A DNA stretch of 64,000 nt from Marinilabiliaceae bacterium JC017 (GTDB lineage Bacteria; Bacteroidota; Bacteroidia; Bacteroidales; Marinilabiliaceae): positions 155,734 through 219,733 of the forward strand of contig RHGE01000001.1 of assembly GCA_004296775.1 (NCBI GenBank), read 5' to 3'. Of this stretch, positions 57,107-64,000 are shown piece by piece. The translations under genes were made by a program, and so were the position numbers. Below the pieces are notes generated by a model. The model ran no database searches. It had not been told where the DNA came from and was given only the letters and a program-made list of their open reading frames with translations. Positions within the stretch are counted from its first letter, which is position 1. Every line of letters begins with the position of its first letter.

Positions 57107-60100
57107 TTAGGGTTTGGGTAGTGTAAATGAAAAAGTAGTTCCTTGCGCTACCACACTATGCACCTTGATGTCTCCTCCGTTCTTCCTGACAAATTCCTTA
57201 CAGAGAATAAGACCCAACCCGGTCCCTTTCTCGCCGTCTGTCCCTATGGTCTTCACCTTCTCATCAATCCGGAATAGCTTCTCCACATTTTCCGGCGGAA
57301 TACCAACACCCGTATCGGTTACACCGATCTCTAGCACGTCGGCCCGCTCGTTTATGCTGATGGAAACCTTTCCTTTAACCGGCGTGAACTTGATGGCATT
57401 TCCCACCAGGTTTCTAACCACGGTATTAATCATTTCACGGTCGCCAAAGGCCACAAATTCCTTCTCTGATAAAAACTCCAGTGTTATCTCTTTCTTTTCA
57501 GCAGCCAGCTTATACAAATTGGTATTCTCCTGCACCACCGCCGAAAGATTAAAGGTGGTGGGATCAAATTTCAGCCGGCCCGTTTGCGCCCTGGACCAGG
57601 TAAGCAAGTTCTCCAATAAACTATAAAGGTGCTTCAACGAATGATGGACGCGCTCAATGCAGGCTTTTTTCTCCTCCTCATCCGCCGATTCGTAGTTTTG
57701 CACCATCACATCGCTGATAGATAAAAGGCTGGTAAAGGGATTCTTTAAGTCATGGGCCACGATGGAGAAAAACTTATCTTTCGTCGCATTCAAGTGCTTA
57801 AGGTGCCTCTCTGATTCTTTGAGCTTCTGGTTCGTCTCCCGGATCATCGCATTTTGCGCACTTAACAGTCGATTGGTTTTAACCTTAAACCAATAACGAT
57901 TAAAGAAACCTATGAGAACCAGCACCAATATTATTTCCAGGGCAACAAACCACCAGGTTTGCCAAAAAGGTGGATTAACAGTAATCACCAATGAGGTAGA
58001 CTCCTGCTGCCAATAGCCATCATCGTTTTGGGCCTTTAGCAAAAACCGGTATTCCCCCGGTTTTAAATTAGCGTAAGAAACATAATTCCTGTTGCCTGAA
58101 TAGTACCATTTCTTATCCAGATCATCCAACCTATAGGCATATTGAGTATTCTGCGGGAAAAGATGATTCATCCCTGAAAACTCCATGGAAAAAAAGCTGT
58201 GTTTATAATCCAGCACAATGGCATCCTGATAGGCAATGTGCCGATTCATGTAAAGCGCCTCTCCCTCCTGCCGGAAACTTGTTTTATTATTCCCTTTATC
58301 AAACGACTGTACCCCCACCTGATTGCCCAACACTTCAAAACGAGTGATAACGGCCGGCTCTACCTTCTGCTGAATGGGGAAATCATCAGGATCAATAACA
58401 TTTAATCCATACACCCCCCCGAAATAAAGACAACCACTCTTCCCTTTATGAGCGGCCCCGCCATTGAACTCATTACTCTGCAACCCATCATGAATATCAA
58501 AATTGGTAAACTCACCCTTACGATGATTAAACCTGGAAACCCCATAGTTAGTACTCAACCACAAATTACCTTCCCGATCAGGGAGAATGGAATAAATCAC
58601 TTCATTTGGCAACCCATCCTTCAGACCATAGGTACTGAATTGCTCGCTCTTTGGATCAAATACATTAAGCCCCTCATTGGTACCAATGAGTAACTCACCG
58701 GTTAGCAGTTGGTGAATCGCAAAAACAATGTCATCAGCCAGGCTATTGGGTGTCTCACCTGCCCGGTAATGTGTGAATGTTTCTGTTTGCGGATCCAGTC
58801 GGTTCAGCCCCCCGCCATAGGTCCCAATCCAAAGCGCCCCCTCTTTATCCTCCATGATGGCCGAGTAAATAAAATTATGCGATAGCGAATTTGAATTAAC
58901 AGGATCATGAACAAACCGCTTAAAGGTACCTGACCGGGGATTAAAAAGATTAAGTCCCTCCTTTGTGCCCACCCATAATCGATGGCGGCTGTCTTCGAAT
59001 AGCACCCTTACTGAGTTACCTGATATTGAAGTAGAATCTTTCGGATCAAACCTATAGTGTTTAAACCGTTTTGTTTCCGGATTGAAAAGACTCAATCCTG
59101 CTCCATCAGCTCCAATCCAAACACGCCCCCGGCTATCCTGGAAAATCTCCCTCACACAAGAATGGGATGTAATCTGGTAGCTTTCAGCATCAATCTCGTA
59201 AGATTCATAAATTCCTGTTTCAGGAAAATAACGACAAATACCTTTATCATTGGTACCAATCCAAACGGTACCATCCTTCGCCTCGCATACAGACCAAATA
59301 AAATTACTGCACAGTGAATTGGCATTAAGCGGATCGTGTTTGATTAAGGTAAATTTATTGGCTCCCGGCACATAAGCGCTTAACCCGGCACCAAAAGTGC
59401 CAATCCATAAAACACCGCTTCTATCTTCATACAGACAATTGATCGCATCCTGCCCCAAACTATTCGCATCAACCGGGTTGTTACGATAACTCATTAACTG
59501 GTTATTTGAATTAATCTGGTACAGACCACTGCCAAAGCTCCCATACCAGATATTACCCAAATGATCTTCCATAAGTGGTTTGATCGGATTAATGGATAAA
59601 CTCATGGATACATCATCCGATTCCACCATTTGAATGAATTTGCCTTTTTCTTTATCCAAAGAAAACAATCCCTCATTCGTACTAACCCACAAACGCCCCG
59701 TGGAATCATGAATAATCCGTTCCGTCATCCCTTGCTCCCTGATTATATCCGGCAATTGGTAATAAGTAATATCGTGATCAACCTCATCATATCTTGCAAC
59801 AAACGAATGGGAACCAATCCACACATCGTCTCCATCCAAAGCCAGAGTCCTAACTGGAATATGAGATAACTCCTCAGGCACCATTTCCGGTTTTTGTCCC
59901 GACTCACCACTCGAAAAAAGGTAAAGCCCACGACTCGTTCCTACCCAAACCTTATCTCCATCTACCTTTATTTCATTGACACGAACCAGGGGGATATCAT
60001 GCAGCACAACTTCCAAGGAAGACAATCGGATACAATTTAATCCCTTATCAGTACCTACCCATAACCAACCGTGGTCATCTGTAGCCAATGTAAAAATCGT

Positions 60101-60493
60101 ATCATTGGTCAGCTTATTATGACCTCCATTAGCATACCCAAAACGAAGAAAACTTTCTGTTTGAGGATCAAAACACGAAAGTCCTTTACGAGAACCAAAC
60201 CACAACCTCCCATTTGCATCCTCTTCAATGGATTCAATCCATTTATGACTAATACTATTGACATCATCGGCATCTGGTCGAAACACTTTAAACCTATTTC
60301 CGTCGAAACGATTTAAACCATCCTCTGTACCAAACCACATATACCCTTTTTTGTCCTGATGAATGCAATAAACAGAACTCAACGACAAGCCATCATTAAT
60401 GGTCAAACGCTGAAAACGGATTGGTTTATCTTGTGCCAAATGGATAATAGGAAAGCAAAAAAACGAAATTGTGATACATAGAAACCGGATCAT
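57107..60493 (-). CDS. Propeller-type sensor histidine kinase (no receiver)
   Basis: 1128 residues from ATG 60493; an upstream ATG at 60535 would precede the signal peptide MIRFLCITISFFCFPIIHLA and is less likely. Residues about 30-740 carry two-component-regulator propeller repeats (YMWFGTEDGLNRFDG and many W-x-G-T variants). A Y_Y_Y domain follows (LKPGEYRFLLKAQNDDGYW), then one membrane helix (WWFVALEIILVLVLIGFF), a HisKA domain with phospho-acceptor His914 in IVAHDLKNPFTSLL, and an HATPase_c domain (NLVGNAIKFTP; GVGIPPENV; GTGLGLILCKEF). Unlike hybrid two-component systems of Bacteroides it ends here, without receiver or AraC domains, so a separate response regulator must exist elsewhere. 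Confidence 0.95.
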   Translation of the reverse strand: MIRFLCITISFFCFPIIHLAQDKPIRFQRLTINDGLSLSSVYCIHQDKKGYMWFGTEDGLNRFDGNRFKVFRPDADDVNSISHKWIESIEEDANGRLWFGSRKGLSCFDPQTESFLRFGYANGGHNKLTNDTIFTLATDDHGWLWVGTDKGLNCIRLSSLEVVLHDIPLVRVNEIKVDGDKVWVGTSRGLYLFSSGESGQKPEMVPEELSHIPVRTLALDGDDVWIGSHSFVARYDEVDHDITYYQLPDIIREQGMTERIIHDSTGRLWVSTNEGLFSLDKEKGKFIQMVESDDVSMSLSINPIKPLMEDHLGNIWYGSFGSGLYQINSNNQLMSYRNNPVDANSLGQDAINCLYEDRSGVLWIGTFGAGLSAYVPGANKFTLIKHDPLNANSLCSNFIWSVCEAKDGTVWIGTNDKGICRYFPETGIYESYEIDAESYQITSHSCVREIFQDSRGRVWIGADGAGLSLFNPETKRFKHYRFDPKDSTSISGNSVRVLFEDSRHRLWVGTKEGLNLFNPRSGTFKRFVHDPVNSNSLSHNFIYSAIMEDKEGALWIGTYGGGLNRLDPQTETFTHYRAGETPNSLADDIVFAIHQLLTGELLIGTNEGLNVFDPKSEQFSTYGLKDGLPNEVIYSILPDREGNLWLSTNYGVSRFNHRKGEFTNFDIHDGLQSNEFNGGAAHKGKSGCLYFGGVYGLNVIDPDDFPIQQKVEPAVITRFEVLGNQVGVQSFDKGNNKTSFRQEGEALYMNRHIAYQDAIVLDYKHSFFSMEFSGMNHLFPQNTQYAYRLDDLDKKWYYSGNRNYVSYANLKPGEYRFLLKAQNDDGYWQQESTSLVITVNPPFWQTWWFVALEIILVLVLIGFFNRYWFKVKTNRLLSAQNAMIRETNQKLKESERHLKHLNATKDKFFSIVAHDLKNPFTSLLSISDVMVQNYESADEEEKKACIERVHHSLKHLYSLLENLLTWSRAQTGRLKFDPTTFNLSAVVQENTNLYKLAAEKKEITLEFLSEKEFVAFGDREMINTVVRNLVGNAIKFTPVKGKVSISINERADVLEIGVTDTGVGIPPENVEKLFRIDEKVKTIGTDGEKGTGLGLILCKEFVRKNGGDIKVHSVVAQGTTFSFTLPKP

Positions 60494-60679
60494 AAGGGTC
60501 GATTTTTGGTCACCACTAAAATTAATCAATATCACCTACTTAAGCAATCGACACAAATCAATATTAAGCATTAAAAAATTCACTCAAACGAAAAAAAAAT
60601 GAAAACCAGATAAGGTGTTTTTTTCTCAGAATTGTCCTTCACACGACAAAAGCATTAATAATCCACTAACCAAAATAAT

Positions 60680-61957
60680 ATGAAAACAAAACGTCATTCT
60701 TTTAGCACCACAGCCAGATTTTTCTTACTGACTGTATTAACCATCTTCCTTTCCGGATCAATGTTTATGACTCAAGCTCAAAATTTCCGGGAATATAAAG
60801 GCAAGGTGATAGATAGCGAAAACGGGCAACCATTAGTATTTGCCACTCTCTCCATTGAAGGTACCAACATTGCTTCAGTTACCAATTCTGAAGGACAATT
60901 CTCATTGAAAGTACCTGAAAACATGACCACCAAGAAAATATTGGTTTCATACATAGGCTACAACAATAAAGTGATGCCAATAAATGAACTAAATCCAGAT
61001 AAGAATAAAATCAAACTGGAAGTCTTAACCGTATCATTAACCGAAATCAATGTATTTCCTAAAGATCCTTATTTATTGATACAGGCTGTCCTAAACCGCC
61101 GTAAAGAAAACTACATGCAGGATGCCAGCCTCATGACAGCTTTCTATAGGGAAACTATTAAGAAACGCAGAAGCTACGCATCCTTATCGGAAGCTGTTGT
61201 TCAGGTTTACAAACAACCTTATGCCAACGAAAGAGATGATGCTATACGCATGTTTAAAGGCCGTAAAAGTGCGGACTACAACAAACTGGATACGTTGTTA
61301 TTCAAATTACAAGGTGGCCCATACTCTACATTGATGATGGACATCATGAAAAATCCCTACATGATCATCTCTTATGAAATGCTGGATTATTATAATTTCA
61401 AAATTGAAAATGTAACCCGCATTGATGATCGAATGATTTACGTACTTGGATTTGAACAAAAGCCACATATTAAGGAACCGTTATACTATGGTAAGCTGTA
61501 TATCGATACTGAATCAATGGCAATTACCAGTGCTTCTTACAACTTAAATGTTGAAGATAAGAGCGAAGCCAGCCGCATGTTCATTAAGAAAAAGCCTGCC
61601 GGTGCAAGAGTTTATCCTACTGAAGCTGCCTATTTGATTAACTACCGAGAAAAAGACGGGAAGTGGTATTATGGCTACTCAAGGGGCGAAATCACCTTTA
61701 AAGTAAAATGGAAAAAGAGACTTTTTAACACCATCTACTCCACCCAAATTGAAATGGCTGTAACCGACTGGGAAAAAACAGAAACAAAACCCTTTAAGGG
61801 TGCCGACAGAATGAAAATGAACATAGTAATGACTGATACTGAAATGGGATTCGCTGACGGAGATTTCTGGGGTTCTTATAACGTTATTGAGCCAGAAAAA
61901 TCAATAGAATCGGCCATTAAAAAGATTCAAAAGAATCTTGAGAAACTACAACAATGA
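60680..61957 (+). CDS. CarboxypepD_reg-like domain exported protein
   Basis: 425 residues. Signal peptide about 1-34 (ending FMTQAQ). Carboxypeptidase-regulatory-like sandwich (about 38-115): YKGKVIDSENGQPLVFATLS, then TNSEGQFSLKVP and ILVSYIGYNNKVMP, as in TonB-receptor N-termini. The large C-terminal part has AFYRETIKKRRSYASLSEAV and recurs in standalone exported Bacteroidota proteins of unknown role; the DUF5686 family has a similar arrangement but is longer. Divergent from the sensor kinase; own terminator. Confidence 0.88.
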   Translation: MKTKRHSFSTTARFFLLTVLTIFLSGSMFMTQAQNFREYKGKVIDSENGQPLVFATLSIEGTNIASVTNSEGQFSLKVPENMTTKKILVSYIGYNNKVMPINELNPDKNKIKLEVLTVSLTEINVFPKDPYLLIQAVLNRRKENYMQDASLMTAFYRETIKKRRSYASLSEAVVQVYKQPYANERDDAIRMFKGRKSADYNKLDTLLFKLQGGPYSTLMMDIMKNPYMIISYEMLDYYNFKIENVTRIDDRMIYVLGFEQKPHIKEPLYYGKLYIDTESMAITSASYNLNVEDKSEASRMFIKKKPAGARVYPTEAAYLINYREKDGKWYYGYSRGEITFKVKWKKRLFNTIYSTQIEMAVTDWEKTETKPFKGADRMKMNIVMTDTEMGFADGDFWGSYNVIEPEKSIESAIKKIQKNLEKLQQ

Positions 61958-61981
61958 AAACTATAAAATAATCAATAAAAG

Positions 61982-62010
61982 CTCCCGCTATAATGAGTGG
62001 GAGTTTTTTA
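61982..62010 (+). terminator. Terminator after the CarboxypepD_reg gene
   Basis: CTCCCGCT / AGTGGGAG with a short loop and a T-run. Confidence 0.8.
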
Positions 62011-62116
62011 TTGTTTTAATCCTGGTAACCTGATTTTTGGAACACAACTATATCTTCAGAATTTAACGAAGGTTCATCGTATCAAATCAAGAATGAAATT
62101 AATTTGCAGTATACCC

Positions 62117-62596
62117 TCAGATTCTATTTGAGTGATTCAATCTTGGATCAAAAGCCCAAGGCCTTACATCCTCAACGAAAACTTTTTTAAACAATGGATG
62201 AGCCGGATTAATCAGATAATTATACTCCAAAAAATTAACTACACTTGGCACTATTAATACCAAACTTTCTAAACTCATGATCCAGTTATCGCCTACTCTT
62301 TGCGCAGAAGAACTAACAGGAAGATCTTTCCAACCTATTGGCAAATCTTCCGGCCTAAGTATTTTTACCGAATTAGTAGGAATATTGATTGTCACCAGAC
62401 TCAAATTATCGGGCCATGTATTTGGTGTTACATGAGCTAAAACTTCCATCATGCATAAAGAAACCGACGAAGATGCGTAAAGCATGAATTTGCCTACAGT
62501 ATTCCAGCGTCCACCCACAAGATAAGCCCCGGTCCCCTTCAAATCATTGGCATAATTAGTATTTGCTATCCGATACACCTTATGCAAATACGCCAT
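62117..62596 (-). CDS. RES-domain toxin (NAD+ phosphorylase family)
   Basis: 159 residues from ATG 62596 (MAYLHKVYRIANT); a second ATG two codons upstream is possible. RES hallmarks in order: Arg in GGRWNTVGKFMLYASSS, Glu in SLCMMEVLAH and Ser in VPSVVNFLEYNYLINPAHP, where the family consensus is R-E-S. RES toxins degrade NAD+ when not neutralised. Start overlaps the stop of the upstream antitoxin gene, the usual antitoxin-first order. Complete, so the system may be active. Confidence 0.93.
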   Translation of the reverse strand: MAYLHKVYRIANTNYANDLKGTGAYLVGGRWNTVGKFMLYASSSVSLCMMEVLAHVTPNTWPDNLSLVTINIPTNSVKILRPEDLPIGWKDLPVSSSAQRVGDNWIMSLESLVLIVPSVVNFLEYNYLINPAHPLFKKVFVEDVRPWAFDPRLNHSNRI

Positions 62597-63134
62597 GCTC
62601 AATCCGAATTAAGGTATTGTTGATTATATCTATCCCGGCAATAGTTGTAAAAAGCTCTACTGGTTTCCTCCCTAACGCAGTATTGTATTCCCTTATCCAA
62701 AGAGAAAACTTTTTATGACTGCCAAAGACTTTAATTCCATGTTGCATCATTTCAAAAAGACGTAATGCCTTTTCCGATTTATCAACACTCAAAGTATAAC
62801 GTTCATTGAGATTACGATCAAGCGTTCGGGTGGTAACATGCAAATATTTCGCGTATTCCGTCTTATTAATACCAATTTCAGCAGCAAAATTCCAAAGTAT
62901 ATTAAAATCGGAAGAATCAACCTCCTCTTGCAAAGCCTCCACAATAGTCCATTTAAGCCCATTTGAGTAGCTTATACTAAGAGGTTCCTCAACGCCTTCA
63001 TGAGCTTGAGTTTTATCAAGAAAAGCTTCAAGAATGCTTTTTTTCTTATCACCAGCTTGAGATTGTATTGTCGAAGGATCTGGGTATTTTTGACCAATAG
63101 CACTTATACCTTTTGTTTTTCTTGTTGCTTTCAT
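62580..63134 (-). CDS. Xre/MbcA/ParS-type antitoxin of the RES pair
   Basis: 184 residues. N-terminal Xre-like helices (about 75-130): AAEIGINKTEYAKYLHVTTR, TLDRNLNE. C-terminal DUF2384 toxin-binding part (about 135-184): KALRLFEMMQHGIKVFGSHK, WIREYNTALGRKPVELFTT, ending in NTLIRIEHGVFA; the L-G-x-x-P motif is typical. It neutralises the RES toxin and probably represses its own operon. The first ~70 residues are basic and low in homology, longer than the minimal MbcA form. First gene of the pair. Confidence 0.92.
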   Translation of the reverse strand: MKATRKTKGISAIGQKYPDPSTIQSQAGDKKKSILEAFLDKTQAHEGVEEPLSISYSNGLKWTIVEALQEEVDSSDFNILWNFAAEIGINKTEYAKYLHVTTRTLDRNLNERYTLSVDKSEKALRLFEMMQHGIKVFGSHKKFSLWIREYNTALGRKPVELFTTIAGIDIINNTLIRIEHGVFA

Positions 63135-63296
63135 AACACAAACTTTTTAAAAATGTCTAACCTCCTCAGACAAATTTACAAAACTCACACCGAAAACACA
63201 ATATGTCTCAATAACAAAGACAAAAAGCACACAATTAATTAAACAGATAGCAAAAACCTGAAGTGACGTATTATTGCCAAATATTATGGCATAAAA

Positions 63297-63320
63297 AAAG
63301 CGGTCATTACTGACCGCTTT
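63297..63320 (-). terminator. tRNA-proximal terminator hairpin
   Basis: AAAGCGGTCA / TGACCGCTTT with a 4-nt loop, followed on the minus strand by seven T. Lies directly downstream (leftwards) of the tRNA 3' scar. Confidence 0.8.
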
Positions 63321-63321
63321 G

Positions 63322-63341
63322 TGATTCCGGCGGGATTCGAA
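63322..63341 (-). other. tRNA 3'-end scar, putative attachment site
   Basis: On the minus strand TTCGAATCCCGCCGGAATCA is the T-loop, T-stem 3' arm, acceptor 3' arm and discriminator of a tRNA. The 5' arm (expected GCGGG before it) is absent and no 5' half is found within 100 bp. With the terminator on its left this looks like the duplicated attR end left by a tyrosine-recombinase element integrated in a tRNA gene; the element would lie to the right. Confidence 0.65.
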
Positions 63342-63701
63342 CTTAATTTCCAATCTCCTGTATTTCTGTAGTTTACATTCTTTAACACCGGTGTGTTCAC
63401 CGAATTGTTCACATACAATATGATCTATTTTGGTCTTGCTTATGATCCATTGATCAATACAAATATACGACCATTGGCAGGACGATGTCCACTAAAAAAA
63501 GCCAAAATCAATTAAATTATATTTACTTGTTTGGCATTTGCGGGCTCAAAAAGTAAAAAGTCAATAGGGTTTAACTTCCCCTATAGTCATTTGAATTATA
63601 ACGGTGAGTTTGTAATTGACTTAATTGGCTACAAGATGAATCAATTTGTATTAGATCAGTGCTGGTGGTGATGTTGAGAAAAAAGTGACCGCTGAAGGGG
63701 A
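63342..63701. other. Gene-free stretch inside the presumed element edge
   Basis: No gene recognised. Contains the palindrome CACCGGTGTGTTCACCG near 63388 and AT-rich sequence. Confidence 0.4.
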
Positions 63702-63905
63702 TTAATCGATGAGGTATTGCTGGATCAGTTCGGAAGCGATGCCGGTGTAGGTGGCGAACTCTTCGGTAGTGATGAACTGGTGATCTTCTTTGCCCAGCTG
63801 CTCTCGGATCTTCTTCAATAAGCGGCGACCGGATTTCTCACTCTTCCCGGTAATGCGTTGCACATCTTTGGGATAGATGCAAATGCGGTTCAATTTCACA
63901 GTCAT
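63702..63905 (-). CDS. Small basic HTH-like protein of mobile elements
   Basis: 67 residues: MTVKLNRICIYPKDVQRITG, then KSEKSGRRLLKKIREQLGKE and FITTEEFATYTGIASELIQQ. Predicted helical and basic, resembling small proteins often found near integrases and excisionases in Bacteroidota (memory, not verified). The YPKDVQRITGKS part looks like a recognition-helix region. Position just inside the tRNA scar fits an excisionase or regulator role, but this is inference. No RBS of note. Confidence 0.65.
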   Translation of the reverse strand: MTVKLNRICIYPKDVQRITGKSEKSGRRLLKKIREQLGKEDHQFITTEEFATYTGIASELIQQYLID

Positions 63906-64000
63906 AATACTGTATATATACTTTTTCTTTACCTGATCCCAGGTGTTAAGATACTAAAAACAGTTTTCTATGGTGCCATAAATTGACAAAAAGGGAGGAT

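Noticed and set aside
57107..60535. Full hybrid two-component regulator
   Set aside because: The frame stops after the HATPase domain; no receiver or AraC domain, and no frameshifted continuation is seen downstream.
63322..63400. Complete tRNA gene on the minus strand
   Set aside because: Only the T-loop and 3' arms match; no pairing 5' acceptor, D-arm or anticodon arm in the expected 75 nt.

Overview
The window looks like chromosome of a member of the Bacteroidota, most plausibly a marine or anaerobic Bacteroidales/Marinilabiliales relative (inference). The signs are TAnnTTTG-type -7 promoter elements, few Shine-Dalgarno sites, an S46 dipeptidyl-peptidase, NodT-type RND efflux, DUF2520, KdsC, UbiA and Maf genes close together, a propeller-type sensor kinase, CarboxypepD_reg and PD40 proteins, and many short lipoproteins. 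No rRNA, complete tRNA, intact transposase or CRISPR array was seen.

Layout. 0-5.8 kb: a partial lipoprotein, the etfB-etfA-acyl-CoA dehydrogenase operon, an exported MsrB and a Cys-rich hypothetical. 5.8-9.1 kb: a gene-poor repeat graveyard with a 21-bp minisatellite, several interspersed repeat families, and relics of a group II intron reverse transcriptase and a LutA-like protein. 9.1-29.6 kb: mostly housekeeping genes (metallopeptidase-like protein, MsbA-type ABC exporter, PurB, EI24, ProC, DUF3472 lipoprotein, NfeD, a 66-aa protein with a strong SD, Tag, FAH-fold protein, DEDDh exonuclease, TPR/PD40 protein, exported superoxide dismutase, LpxA, an unusual WM-repeat secreted protein, DUF2520). 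29.9-35.7 kb: a minus-strand tripartite RND efflux operon. 35.9-40.4 kb: kdsC-ubiA-maf-S46 peptidase. 40.9-47.6 kb: one 2244-aa gene combining a fold-type-I PLP aminotransferase with an HprK/PEPCK-like P-loop domain. This is the most striking gene in the window.

47.6-53.7 kb is repeat-rich. It holds a pentapeptide-repeat gene and a GC-rich SulP transporter, flanked by two repeat types in mirror order (B-C ... C'-B'), with 180-200 bp segmental duplications, a 22-bp degenerate array, a 41-bp minisatellite and a heptamer array. 53.9-62.0 kb: GH3/PA14 glycosidase, propeller sensor histidine kinase and a CarboxypepD_reg protein. 62.1-64.0 kb: a RES/Xre-type toxin-antitoxin pair, then a tRNA 3'-end scar with its terminator. 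The scar looks like the edge of an integrated element continuing beyond the right end.

Functional threads: fatty-acid or amino-acid-derived acyl-CoA oxidation via ETF; envelope and LPS functions (LpxA, KdsC, MsbA, RND, lipoproteins); periplasmic oxidative defence (exported MsrB and SOD); peptide and glycan use (S46 peptidase, GH3, DUF3472); and mobile or selfish remnants concentrated at 6-9, 47.6-53.6 and 62-64 kb.
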